From: Paenibacillus sp. V4I7
GTDB lineage: Bacteria; Bacillota; Bacilli; Paenibacillales; NBRC-103111
NCBI RefSeq assembly: GCF_030817275.1
Contig: NZ_JAUSZD010000002.1
Span: forward strand, 4,092,001 to 4,156,000
Reading direction: 5' to 3'
Length of the DNA stretch: 64,000 nucleotides
The notes below the pieces were generated by a model. It was not told the origin of the DNA and did not search any database. It saw only the letters and a program-made list of their open reading frames with translations. This document shows positions 18,327-26,713 of this stretch, piece after piece. Within the stretch, counting starts at the first letter, position 1. Each line of letters opens with the position of its first letter. The position numbers and the translations under genes were made by a program.

Positions 18327-18642
18327 ACCGTTTTACAAGATCTTCGCGAATCGGTGTGAAGACATCTAATAAGGCTGATTCTTCTAATGCTGTAACACCA
18401 TGCTTGGCGTTACTTGGTATGTATACCGTCTGGCCTTTCTCGATAACGGTCACCACACCATCTATGGTAAACTCAATTTTCCCTTTTAAGCAATAGGACA
18501 TTTGTTCATGCACATGACTGTGTTGGTAACCAATGGCTCCTGGCTCGAAATGAACCTCCATCATCATCAAACCAACCTCAGCTTTCAGAATGCAGCGCTG
18601 AACGCCTGGCTCGGCTGCTTCCCATACGCCAATATTAGACAT
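18325..18642 (-). CDS. Small cupin-domain protein
   Basis: A 105-residue single cupin barrel, start chosen at the ATG at 18642 because GGGGAAAG lies 4-10 nt before it; an earlier in-frame ATG (18660) has no such site. Cupin motif 1 reads GYQHSHVHEQMSYCLKG and motif 2 reads IPSNAKHGV, giving three His and one Glu for a metal. Short cupins of this kind are often sugar isomerases, dioxygenase-like enzymes or ligand-binding proteins. It lies between the alpha-galactosidase and the sensor kinase with terminators on both sides. Function unassigned; a pectin-degradation (KdgF-like) role is possible from the domain layout and the kdu genes nearby. Confidence 0.75.
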   Translation of the reverse strand: MSNIGVWEAAEPGVQRCILKAEVGLMMMEVHFEPGAIGYQHSHVHEQMSYCLKGKIEFTIDGVVTVIEKGQTVYIPSNAKHGVTALEESALLDVFTPIREDLVKR

Positions 18643-18676
18643 CTGACTTTCCCCTTTCATAATTAAACGACCAACG

Positions 18677-18704
18677 AAAAATAAAAGGACCGCAAGCGGT
18701 CCTT
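18677..18704 (-). terminator. Rho-independent terminator of the alpha-galactosidase gene
   Basis: Minus strand: GGACCGC and GCGGTCC with a tight loop, then TTTTATTTTT. Confidence 0.8.
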
Positions 18705-18766
18705 CACTTACTTTTTAATTATATATGAAAAGCACCTAAATGAACATACTTGAATCTAAACGAACA

Positions 18767-20272
18767 TTAAGAGTTAACAGCTGCGCGATCCTTCCCTTTG
18801 TCCGCTTCACCTGCATTTTTATTCGCAGCTTCACGATCCTGCTGCATTTCTTCCACTGTTTTCACCTTCAAGCGTGCTGCACCTTCATAGCTGCGCGTTG
18901 GAACGAGGTTCCCAGCTGCGAGACGTTGTTTCGCTTCGGCAATAGCCGTGCCATATTGCGGCAGCCATGACTCTTGTGCGACCAACATTTCATCGACCAT
19001 CTGCCATATTTCTTTGGGATTACAAACGGCTCCTACGAGCGGATCCATCATAAACGCTTGACGAAGCAGCTTATCATCTCCATGCACAGCAGCTTCCACT
19101 GCAAGCCGCTGCACGGAAATACTTACATTGCAAACCGCTGCTGGTCCAAGCGGCAGGTCCCCAACATGCGGCATCGAGATGCCGTTGAGATCTACATAGC
19201 CTGGCGCTTCGATAATCGCATCATCAGGCAGATTCGAGATGACACCGTTATTGACTAAGTTGAAATGTCCGCGATACACGCGTCCTGTCTCAAGACCCTC
19301 AATAATATAGGAGCCATGCTCTTCACTGCGCTTCTCAGCTGCATAAACAAATGGCTTTTCCTTCATCCAGTTCGGAAACTCCGTTTCGAACCAGTTGCGC
19401 CCCTCCGTACAAACACGCAGATAACCGCCTGTTTCTCCATTGATCCAGCTGCCCATGTCGATCCAATCTTGGATTTCACTAGCACGCTTTCGGTACCAAG
19501 GCACATACTCGCTCAGATGTCCGTTTGATTCTGTACTATAGTAGCCAAAGCGGCGCAGCATGTCGATACGCACTTTCTCCGTACGCGTGAACTCCGGATG
19601 GTTCTCGAAAGCTTCAAGCAGACCGCCCGTCAAATCCTGACCGTTGTGACGGATCTGTACATACCAAGTTTGGTGATTGATACCTGCGCAAATAATGTCT
19701 ACTTCCTTTTTCTCCAAACCGTATACTTCCGCAATTTGTTGATGTCCATGCTGAACACCGTGACACAGACCAATCGTCCTCACACCACCGTACTTGTTGC
19801 AAGCCCAAGTCAGCATGGCCATCGGATTCGCGTAATTTAACAACAGCACATCAGGCGCCGCCACTTCTCGAATATCCTGACAAATGCGAAGCATTTCTGA
19901 AATGCCCCGCTGACCATACATAATGCCGCCTGCACACAGCGTGTCGCCCACACATTGGTCAACGCCGTATTTCAGCGGAATATCCACATCGGTGGCAAAA
20001 GCCTCCAGACCTCCCACACGAATCGTACATAAGACATACTTCGCATCTTTCAAAGCTTCTCTACGATCTGTAGTTGCTTGAATCTCTATGTTCAATCCAT
20101 TTTCTCGTATATCCCTTTGGCACAGTTCGGTAACCATATCTAAATTATGTTGATTGATGTCAGTAAAAGCGACTTGAATATCGTGAAATTCAGATACTGC
20201 TAACAAGTCTCGAAGTAATCCGCGTGTAAATCCAATACTCCCTGCTCCAATAAAAGCTACCTTAAATGACAT
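18767..20272 (-). CDS. melA: GH4 family glycosidase, alpha-galactosidase (MelA type)
   Basis: A 501-residue NAD+- and Mn2+-dependent glycosidase. The N-terminal Rossmann fold is shown by FIGAGSIGFTRGLLRDLL; GH4 metal and substrate residues lie in LCHGVQHGHQQ (Cys, His) and AGINHQTWY (Asn, His), with DTLCAGGIMYGQRG and YANPMAMLTWA in between. These favour the alpha-galactosidase/alpha-galacturonidase branch. Known relatives are 430-480 residues; this one has a charged C-terminal tail of about 35 residues (from about 466, rich in Lys, Glu and Ala). The enzyme is cytosolic and cleaves imported galactosides or galacturonides. The AraC regulator just upstream, in the same orientation, probably controls it. 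Confidence 0.85.
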   Translation of the reverse strand: MSFKVAFIGAGSIGFTRGLLRDLLAVSEFHDIQVAFTDINQHNLDMVTELCQRDIRENGLNIEIQATTDRREALKDAKYVLCTIRVGGLEAFATDVDIPLKYGVDQCVGDTLCAGGIMYGQRGISEMLRICQDIREVAAPDVLLLNYANPMAMLTWACNKYGGVRTIGLCHGVQHGHQQIAEVYGLEKKEVDIICAGINHQTWYVQIRHNGQDLTGGLLEAFENHPEFTRTEKVRIDMLRRFGYYSTESNGHLSEYVPWYRKRASEIQDWIDMGSWINGETGGYLRVCTEGRNWFETEFPNWMKEKPFVYAAEKRSEEHGSYIIEGLETGRVYRGHFNLVNNGVISNLPDDAIIEAPGYVDLNGISMPHVGDLPLGPAAVCNVSISVQRLAVEAAVHGDDKLLRQAFMMDPLVGAVCNPKEIWQMVDEMLVAQESWLPQYGTAIAEAKQRLAAGNLVPTRSYEGAARLKVKTVEEMQQDREAANKNAGEADKGKDRAAVNS

Positions 20273-20339
20273 ATCTATCGCCCTCTCTATCGTTTAGTCT
20301 ACAATTCACATTGTATCAAGCGCGAAAGAGAAAACGTTA

Positions 20340-20386
20340 TCAAATTCCTAACTTCATCGGAGGTGATTTGTCAAAAATCCTAACTT
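20340..20386. promoter_or_regulatory. Direct repeats, candidate AraC binding site upstream of melA
   Basis: TCAAATTCCTAACTT (20340-20354) and TCAAAAATCCTAACTT (20371-20386) are near-identical direct repeats. Their CCTAACTT cores are 32 bp apart, about three helical turns, the arrangement expected for an AraC-family activator. The second copy overlaps the stop of the AraC gene; both precede melA (start 20272). Confidence 0.5.
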
Positions 20387-21291
20387 TTTTCTGGATAATC
20401 CGACTTATGAGTATCCATTGATTTACGATATTCTGTAGGGGTTAACTCTGTATAGTCTTTGAAAAGCATATGAAAATACTGCCGGCTCCCTACCCCGATA
20501 TAATCGCATATTTCAGAAATCGGCACATCGGTTTCAAGCAGCAGCATTTTGGCTTTTTCCATTCGAATCACAGTTAAATAAGCCATAAGAGTTTGCCCCG
20601 TTAACGATTTGAAAATCCGCTGTAAATACCCGGGATGTAAATTTACAGCTCCGGCAATATCCTTCACTTGAATGTCGCGGTCATAGTTCTGATGCAAATA
20701 ATCCATGCTCTGTTTCACATACCACTCACTTTGCGCCATGCCGCTGCTTGCTGCTTCTCGCCTAAGACGCGCAATACGAATGAGCAGTTGAGCGATGAGC
20801 AATTGAACCATTGTTTCACTTTTGGCAGCAGCTTTATCCAGTTCAAGCACCAAGCTTTTCATAATGTGGTAAACCTCATCGGGGTCGCGCAATACCAAAT
20901 ATGGAGATTTTACCCCCAGTAGAGAAGCCAATAGCTTGTCTTCTGCGGCCAGCTGAAGAATCGATGGAAACACACCCTTTTGCTGGATAAAGCGGAACTC
21001 TACATTTAGCATTCTACAGGGGGCAGCCTCGTCAACGATCAATCGATGGGAGACATTTGCGTCCATAATAATGAACTCTCCCTTTTTGAGACTAACACTT
21101 TCGATCTGTGTAGGCAGAGTTTGGATTTCAACGTCGCAGGAACCTTGAATGGTATACATGATTTCTACCGCATCATGGCGATGAAAGGGCATATAGAAGC
21201 CTTGCCATTGTTTAAAATAATACGCCATCACCTGAGGATGGCAGTGATGCTCGGTCAAAAAGGCGGGGAAAAGACTATCGCTATTCTGCAT
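20380..21291 (-). CDS. AraC family transcriptional regulator (cupin sensor plus AraC helix-turn-helix)
   Basis: A 303-residue regulator with an N-terminal cupin-like sugar-sensing domain (about 20-110; MPFHRHDAVEIMYTIQGSC, then KGEFIIMDANVSHRL) and a C-terminal double helix-turn-helix (about 195-290; QVKDIAGAVNLHPGYLQRIF, then PISEICDYIGVGSRQYFHMLFK). An AAAGGAG site precedes the ATG. It lies 107 nt upstream of melA in the same direction, and the spacer holds a direct-repeat site that fits this regulator type. Its 5' end overlaps the end of the truncated AraC-like frame by 37 nt. Confidence 0.9.
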   Translation of the reverse strand: MQNSDSLFPAFLTEHHCHPQVMAYYFKQWQGFYMPFHRHDAVEIMYTIQGSCDVEIQTLPTQIESVSLKKGEFIIMDANVSHRLIVDEAAPCRMLNVEFRFIQQKGVFPSILQLAAEDKLLASLLGVKSPYLVLRDPDEVYHIMKSLVLELDKAAAKSETMVQLLIAQLLIRIARLRREAASSGMAQSEWYVKQSMDYLHQNYDRDIQVKDIAGAVNLHPGYLQRIFKSLTGQTLMAYLTVIRMEKAKMLLLETDVPISEICDYIGVGSRQYFHMLFKDYTELTPTEYRKSMDTHKSDYPEKS

Positions 21292-21638
21292 GGGAATCTC
21301 CTTTCCCCCAAGATCCTTATTTCTGAAGGGGTATTACCTGTTTGCTGCTTCACCAATCGCGCGAAGTGGTAACTGGCCACCCAACGATGCCAGCTGTCTT
21401 GTTCATCCGCAAATGTAAAATACTCGATGTGCCCAGGCTTTAGAAGTGCCACATTGCCGGGCTCCAGTCGGAAGTGTACGCCATCAATGGCCACTTCCAT
21501 AGAACCAGTATGTAAAAAAACGAGTTGAATATCTGGTTGGATGCGAGGACCATATCTGCCACCAGGTGGATATACAATCGTACCGACCGTAGCGGAACCG
21601 ATATGATTAAAACTAAGATGTTCTAATGGATTCGCCAT
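21255..21638 (-). pseudogene. Truncated AraC family regulator lacking its DNA-binding domain
   Basis: From an ATG at 21638 (GGAG 9 nt upstream) the frame encodes an AraC-type ligand-binding domain: VGTIVYPPGGRYGPRIQPDI, then TGSMEVAIDGVHFRLEPGN and HWVASYHFARL-like sequence (WHRWVASYHFARLV). After about 110 residues it ends in an unrelated tail (GERRFPCRIAIVFSPPF) that is merely the next gene's start region read out of frame. The expected HTH region of about 100 residues is missing, which suggests a deletion that joined this gene to the intact AraC gene. Confidence 0.6.
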
Positions 21639-21696
21639 GTACTTCATCTCCAGAATAGCTGTGTCGTCATTAAGGCAATTGTAACCGCCTGTAGGT

Positions 21697-21729
21697 AAAA
21701 AGAAAATCCCCTCGTATGGAAGGGATTTT
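21697..21729 (-). terminator. Rho-independent terminator of the PhyH-family gene
   Basis: Minus strand: AAAATCCC and GGGGATTTT form the stem around a ten-base loop, followed by CTTTTT. Confidence 0.75.
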
Positions 21730-21738
21730 GCGCCTTCA

Positions 21739-22575
21739 TTATCGTTTAAACAAAACTGGAAAATACTCATTTGCAAAAGCTTGACCGTGATAAGGGCGCG
21801 GTCCCAACAGACGGGAATTGTCATGACGCTGCACGCCCGCGCGGTAGCTTGTACCGCCCGGCATCAGATGCGCAACAACAGACATACGAGGCTCATTTGT
21901 TTTGTTCGCGCCGGACCCGTGGAACGTAAGAGCGTGATGAAAGCTTGCCTGACCTGCCTTCAGAATACAGGGCTCCTCGACCCATTCGCGACCTGCCGCA
22001 TATTTGTTCCTAAGCTCCTCCATGTTCGGATCGAAGAACGAATTGCTATCAGGTATTAGTCCCCACTTGTGAGAGCCGAGAATGGTCATCATTCCGCCGT
22101 TGGTTAGATCCGTGTCCTGCAGCGCGATCCATACGGTTACCATATTCGGATGGCTGGAGCATTGCCAGTAGCCATAGTCCTGATGCCAACCAACGTTGCC
22201 AGACTTCGTCTCTTTATCGCCGACACCTGGCTTATAAATAACTTGATCGTGCCATAGCCGAATTTCATCGGTCTCCAGCAAATCGGCTGTAAGTTCACCT
22301 ATAAACGGATCCGTGACGGTTCTTCGGATCTCGTCATTGATCCACCATCCATTATCTAGCTTGCGTAATGCATCAGGGTTCGAGTTTGGACGATAATGGT
22401 TCATCGGTAGCCCATCACCATCGTAATCGCCAGTCCAAACCCGCTCATGCGCAAGTCGCAACCGTTCGATTTGATCATCATCCAGCAACTTCGGAGATAT
22501 CCAGTAACCGTCGCGATTGAATGTATCCTTATCCTGAGCCGTAATTTTGTATGTTCTATCTGCTTGCAAAGTCAT
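21739..22575 (-). CDS. Phytanoyl-CoA dioxygenase (PhyH) family oxygenase
   Basis: A 278-residue Fe(II)/2-oxoglutarate-type oxygenase fold. The facial triad appears as GWHQDYGYW (His-x-Asp) and the distal His in LTFHGSGANKTNEPRMS, with Arg of NEPR placed to bind the co-substrate. Paenibacillus carries many PhyH paralogues next to AraC regulators and sugar genes; their substrates are mostly unknown. The ATG follows a GAGGAA-type site. It diverges from the AraC gene at 22710 across about 135 nt, the usual sign of regulation by that neighbour. Confidence 0.85.
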   Translation of the reverse strand: MTLQADRTYKITAQDKDTFNRDGYWISPKLLDDDQIERLRLAHERVWTGDYDGDGLPMNHYRPNSNPDALRKLDNGWWINDEIRRTVTDPFIGELTADLLETDEIRLWHDQVIYKPGVGDKETKSGNVGWHQDYGYWQCSSHPNMVTVWIALQDTDLTNGGMMTILGSHKWGLIPDSNSFFDPNMEELRNKYAAGREWVEEPCILKAGQASFHHALTFHGSGANKTNEPRMSVVAHLMPGGTSYRAGVQRHDNSRLLGPRPYHGQAFANEYFPVLFKR

Positions 22576-22709
22576 CGTAAATTCCTCCTTTTACGTCTTA
22601 CTTTCATCATACTTAATTCCTGGTTGATTGACGTTCACATAGCTACAAAGTAGTATAAGAAACATATAAGACAAATAAGAACATCCGAACGTAGAGGAGG
22701 ACCTCCCCC

Positions 22710-23591
22710 TTGCCTACGAAACTAAGTCCACGCTGGACTTATGACATCAATACGGAAAATCGCATACCAGGAGTTCCGGAGCTTCTCCTTTTCGGCTTCG
22801 ATGAGATTAGGTCGGCATTGCCCCTTTCCTATCATCAGCATGACGGATATGAATTCGTTTTGGTTGAACGCGGTAAAGCCAGCTGGGAGCTGGATGGGCA
22901 CGTCTATGAGACAAAAGCAGGTGACGTGTTTCACACAAGTCCTGGCGAGGTTCATCGCGGGCGCTTCAACGTGATTGAGCCCAGCCGATTCTGGTGGTTC
23001 ATCATCACACCACCGCATTCAGAAAACTGGTTGCGCTTGCCGCAAGACGAGAGTGAATGCTTCAGACAGGCACTCGAGGCGCTGCCCAGAGTTACCCACA
23101 CTGGACTGCAATCCGTTGACGACATTAGACAGCTGCGAAATGCGATTAATTCCAACAATCCATTACGAACCTCCGCTACCCGTCAAGCACTGCTTGGGAT
23201 GCTGCTTCGAATTCTTCAGCCTAGTCAACAAATGGTTTCACTCGCTGACGATCTATTACGTCAATTGGATGCCCTGGTTGGGCGGATCGCGGAAGATCCG
23301 CAATGGCGCCCCGCCATCGAAGAAATGGCTGATTTTGTCCGAATCAGTCCCTCCCACTTCTTCCGCACCTTCCAGGAATACACAGGGCTCCCGCCAATGG
23401 TATTTATTGAACGTGCACGAATTAAAAATGCTTGCGGACTGTTGACTGAAGGCACGGATACAGTAACAAAGATTGCCAATGAGTTGGGTTACGCGTCCAG
23501 TCAACATTTTGCCACCGTGTTTAAACGCATCACAGGCATGACCCCGATCCAATGGAGAATGAATCAAACTGTCCGAAATGATGCACGCTAG
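22710..23591 (+). CDS. AraC family transcriptional regulator
   Basis: A 293-residue protein, TTG start with a GAGGAGG site 10 nt upstream. The cupin sensor domain spans about 30-110 (LSYHQHDGYEFVLVERGK, AGDVFHTSPGEVHRG) and the AraC double helix-turn-helix about 190-285 (IEEMADFVRISPSHFFRTFQ, then TVTKIANELGYASSQHFATVFK). It is divergent from the PhyH-family oxygenase and probably controls it. No ligand can be assigned. Confidence 0.88.
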   Translation: MPTKLSPRWTYDINTENRIPGVPELLLFGFDEIRSALPLSYHQHDGYEFVLVERGKASWELDGHVYETKAGDVFHTSPGEVHRGRFNVIEPSRFWWFIITPPHSENWLRLPQDESECFRQALEALPRVTHTGLQSVDDIRQLRNAINSNNPLRTSATRQALLGMLLRILQPSQQMVSLADDLLRQLDALVGRIAEDPQWRPAIEEMADFVRISPSHFFRTFQEYTGLPPMVFIERARIKNACGLLTEGTDTVTKIANELGYASSQHFATVFKRITGMTPIQWRMNQTVRNDAR

Positions 23592-23872
23592 CGAGTAGTC
23601 CGAATGCTTCAACAGAGCGTAGGGAGAATCTCCATTTAATTGAGTGCAATGAAAATAAACGGCTTACGCCGCCCTTGGTTGAGAGTGTTTATAAGGTTGA
23701 TGCAAAGTAATTTCCGCCTAAGTGATGTAATACTGAACCATTCGCATACTTATCCGTGTAAAGTTTACTTTTTACAACTTTAGGCAAGCTAATCAAGCGT
23801 TTTCCAACCGAATGTTGCAAAAAATACAATACTTTAGCCTAAACTTCGTCGCCTTACCTTAACCCTAAATGA
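23592..23872. other. Intergenic stretch with dispersed-repeat sequence
   Basis: No gene seen. It holds an ACGGCTTAC...CCTTGG..GAGAGTGT element (23655-23688) that recurs at 28980-29014, and a TGTTGCAAAAAATACAATAC imperfect palindrome (23813-23832) of the TTGTTGTA/TACAACA family described at 38.1 kb. Confidence 0.5.
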
Positions 23873-23923
23873 AAAAGGACCTTTGTCATCTACACAAACA
23901 CACGTAGACAACAAGGTCCTTTT
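23873..23923 (-). terminator. Long-stem terminator, usable in both directions
   Basis: AAAAAGGACCTT and AAGGTCCTTTT pair, with an inner GTCTAC/GTAGAC-like pairing. It follows the minus-strand 54-residue gene and also the plus-strand AraC gene. Confidence 0.75.
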
Positions 23924-23961
23924 CAGCGCTCTCCCCTCCTCCGGAGAAGCTCTTCCACGTC

Positions 23962-24126
23962 CTAATCGCGATCATCGGGATCGCTGGTCGAAAACGCCTT
24001 TTTAATATTATCCATGATTTCCTCTACGGCCTCACTGACCATGTCTGTCGATGATATAGCTTCTTCACCAGGTTTGGTGGGATTCGCATCATTACTTATA
24101 CGATCGTAATTGTGACTCTTGTCCAT
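23962..24126 (-). CDS. Small acidic protein of 54 residues, unknown function
   Basis: An open frame from ATG 24126 to TAG 23962, preceded by a perfect AGGAGG ribosome-binding site and followed by a terminator. The product (MDKSHNYDRISNDANPTKPG ... NIKKAFSTSDPDDRD) is acidic and polar with one predicted amphipathic helix (about 25-44, MVSEAVEEIMDNIKKAF) and no membrane segment or Cys. I do not recognise a family. The translation signals and the isolated transcription unit argue for a genuine small gene. Confidence 0.65.
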   Translation of the reverse strand: MDKSHNYDRISNDANPTKPGEEAISSTDMVSEAVEEIMDNIKKAFSTSDPDDRD

Positions 24127-24318
24127 GTACTTAACCTCCTAGGTATTAACCTAACTGATGGATAGTTGTTTACTTATTCCGCATACTTTATTCACCCAAA
24201 TAGAAACTTTTAAAACATAGGTCCAAAAACTCTTGCCTAAACCCCCTTATTGGAGTAAATTAAACCTATATGAACACATATCAACATAAATAAACCAAAT
24301 TTGAGGAGAGATTAACCG

Positions 24319-25152
24319 ATGGATATCCGCTACGCATCACACCCGAATGAAGTAAAGCAATTTGACACTGAACGCCTGCAAGCTGAGTTTCAAATTAACG
24401 CTTTGTTCTCACCTAATGAAATTAAATTGGTTTACTCCCACGTTGACCGTTTCATCATTGGTGGCGTGCTTCCTGTTACTGGCTCACTTCAACTGCAAGC
24501 TGACAAGAAAGAAATGGCTGCTGATTATTTCTTAGAGCGCCGCGAGATCGGAATCATTAATGTTGGTGGCAGAGGTACGATCACAGTTGACGGAACGGTG
24601 TATAACATGGATTCCAAAGATTGCATCTATATTGGTCTTGGCGCGAAGGATATTACGTTTGCTAGTGATAACGCTGCAGATCCAGCGAAATTCTACTTTA
24701 ATTCAACACCTGCTCACCAAACATATCCAACGGTAAAAGTCGCCATCAGCGAAGCTACTCCTACTCACTTAGGTAGCATCAATACTTCTAACGAGCGTAC
24801 GATTTACAAATATATCCACACAGGCGGCGTAAAAAGCTGTCAACTCGTTATGGGTATGACGCTTCTGAAGCCAGGCAATATGTGGAACACAATGCCTTCT
24901 CATACACACAATCGTCGTTCCGAAGTTTATTTCTACTTTGACATGCCGGAAGATGCGGTTGTGTTCCACATGATGGGTGAGCCGCAGCAAACACGTCACG
25001 TAGTTATGCGCAATGAGCAAGCTGTCATTTCCCCAAGCTGGTCCATTCATAGCGGTGTTGGCACGAACAATTACACCTTCATTTGGGGCATGGCTGGCGA
25101 AAATCAAATTTTTGATGATATGGACGCCGTGGCCATGAAAGATTTAAAATAG
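24319..25152 (+). CDS. kduI: 5-dehydro-4-deoxy-D-glucuronate isomerase (4-deoxy-L-threo-5-hexosulose-uronate ketol-isomerase)
   Basis: A 277-residue cupin enzyme matching KduI throughout (MDIRYASHPNEVKQFDTERL at the start, RREIGIINVGGRG, GNMWNTMPSHTHNRRSEVYF). The zinc ligands known for the family are present: His195, His197, Glu202 and His244. It isomerises 4-deoxy-L-threo-5-hexosulose uronate, the unsaturated product of pectin and glycosaminoglycan breakdown, to 3-deoxy-D-glycero-2,5-hexodiulosonate, which KduD then reduces. GAGGAGAG precedes the ATG. First gene of a probable four-gene operon. Confidence 0.95.
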   Translation: MDIRYASHPNEVKQFDTERLQAEFQINALFSPNEIKLVYSHVDRFIIGGVLPVTGSLQLQADKKEMAADYFLERREIGIINVGGRGTITVDGTVYNMDSKDCIYIGLGAKDITFASDNAADPAKFYFNSTPAHQTYPTVKVAISEATPTHLGSINTSNERTIYKYIHTGGVKSCQLVMGMTLLKPGNMWNTMPSHTHNRRSEVYFYFDMPEDAVVFHMMGEPQQTRHVVMRNEQAVISPSWSIHSGVGTNNYTFIWGMAGENQIFDDMDAVAMKDLK

Positions 25153-25186
25153 TCGGTAACCTCAATTTAGAAACGGATGACAACCG

Positions 25187-25942
25187 ATGAACCCTCTACG
25201 CAGATATGAAACCATTATGGAAATACTTCTGGCACAGAAAGAAGTAACCGTTAACGAGCTTAGCGAACGGCTGGACGTTACAGGTAAAACGATTCGCGAA
25301 GATTTGGCCAAACTCGAAGAAAAAGGGCTGCTTGTCCGCATTCATGGCGGAGCGATGCTCGCTCAAAGTGATCAGCTCGGCATACTTTCAACGAAAGAGC
25401 CGATCATTAAGCATGCCGATCAGAAATCCGAAATCGCGACGATTGCTCTGCGATACATTCAACCAAGAGATATTATTGCCCTCGATGGCGGCAGCACAAC
25501 CCTTGAAATTGCTAGGCGGCTGGAAAATCAGCCGCTTACTGTTGTAACGAACGATTTATTTATTATCTCCGAGCTCTTGCATAAGGAAGAAATTCGGCTG
25601 GTTGTTCCAGGCGGCTACCGTCTGCGCAACATGCTCGCAGGTCCTGAAGCCGTGGAATATGTGAATAAGCTCAACATTCAGAAATCGTTCATTTCTGCCA
25701 CTGGTGTTCATTTACAGCACGGCTTTACCATCTACACGAGTGATCATGCCGATTATAAACGTGCATTGATTAGAAACAGTGCAACGGTGTATGGCGTTGC
25801 CGATCATTACAAATTCGGACAGTGTGCCTTACGTACGTTCGCTGCCTTGTCCGAAGTGGCTATGATCCTAACAGACAGTGCCCTACCCGCTGATATTGCC
25901 AAGCAGTACCGTGAGGCTGGCATCCAGATCGTAACTCAATAG
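25187..25942 (+). CDS. DeoR family transcriptional regulator
   Basis: A 251-residue protein with an N-terminal DeoR helix-turn-helix (about residues 4-55; EVTVNELSERLDVTGKTIRED, then GLLVRIHGGAML) and a sugar-phosphate-binding DeoRC domain (IALDGGSTTLEIARRL, TNDLFIISEL, FISATGVHLQHGFTIYT, ALRTFAALSEV). It sits between kduI and kduD on the same strand, 34 nt after the first and 18 nt before the second. A role as repressor of this uronate operon, responding to a phosphorylated intermediate, is inferred from position; known kdu regulators elsewhere are usually KdgR (LacI or IclR type). Confidence 0.9.
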   Translation: MNPLRRYETIMEILLAQKEVTVNELSERLDVTGKTIREDLAKLEEKGLLVRIHGGAMLAQSDQLGILSTKEPIIKHADQKSEIATIALRYIQPRDIIALDGGSTTLEIARRLENQPLTVVTNDLFIISELLHKEEIRLVVPGGYRLRNMLAGPEAVEYVNKLNIQKSFISATGVHLQHGFTIYTSDHADYKRALIRNSATVYGVADHYKFGQCALRTFAALSEVAMILTDSALPADIAKQYREAGIQIVTQ

Positions 25943-25960
25943 TGAAAAGGAGTATCCTTC

Positions 25961-26713
25961 ATGACACTTTTTAATTTAACAGGCAAAACAGCCTTCGTAA
26001 CCGGCGCTTCCAGCGGTCTTGGTCAAGCGATGGCCATTGGCCTTGCTGAAGCAGGCGCAAAAGTCATTGCCGTATCCTCTTCCGAAAGCGTACAAACGGT
26101 AGAAGCCATCCGAGCATTAGGCGGCAAAGCCGAGCTGATCGCAGCTGATCTTAGCAACGAAGACATCCTTGAGGATGTGGTAAACAAAGCCATCGGCATC
26201 TACGGCGGCGTCGATATTCTCGTCAATAATGCCGGAATCATCCGACGTACGCCGGCAGTTGACCATGGACGTCAAGATTGGCATGATGTCATTGATCTGA
26301 ACTTGAACTCTGCCTTTTTCTTATGCCAGCTGATTGGCCGTCACATGATTGAGCGCGGCAGCGGCAAAATCGTGAACATCGCTTCTATGCTGACCTACCA
26401 AGGAGGCATTAATGTTCCTGGCTACACTGCGAGTAAACATGCTATCGCTGGTGTTACTAAAGCATTAGCGAACGAGTGGGCCGGGAAAGGTATCCAGATC
26501 AATGCCATTGCTCCTGGTTACATGACGACCAATAATACAGCTCCTATCCTCAAAGATGAAAAACGCACACAATCCATTACAGATCGAATTCCGGCAGGCC
26601 GTTGGGGCTCACCAGAGGATTTGAAAGGTCCTGTTGTTTTCTTATCATCGAATGCGTCGGATTATATGAACGGACACGTACTATGCGTGGACGGCGGATG
26701 GATGGCTAGATAG
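25961..26713 (+). CDS. kduD: 2-dehydro-3-deoxy-D-gluconate 5-dehydrogenase (SDR family)
   Basis: A 250-residue short-chain dehydrogenase. The NAD-binding TGASSGLG (about 14-21), NNAG (about 89-92), and the catalytic Ser-Tyr-Lys (NIASMLTYQGG, then GYTASKHA) are present; the C-terminus NGHVLCVDGGWMAR matches KduD. It reduces 3-deoxy-D-glycero-2,5-hexodiulosonate to 2-keto-3-deoxygluconate in the pectin pathway after KduI. The AAAAGGAG site lies before the ATG. Its stop codon is immediately followed by the next gene's ATG. Confidence 0.92.
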   Translation: MTLFNLTGKTAFVTGASSGLGQAMAIGLAEAGAKVIAVSSSESVQTVEAIRALGGKAELIAADLSNEDILEDVVNKAIGIYGGVDILVNNAGIIRRTPAVDHGRQDWHDVIDLNLNSAFFLCQLIGRHMIERGSGKIVNIASMLTYQGGINVPGYTASKHAIAGVTKALANEWAGKGIQINAIAPGYMTTNNTAPILKDEKRTQSITDRIPAGRWGSPEDLKGPVVFLSSNASDYMNGHVLCVDGGWMAR

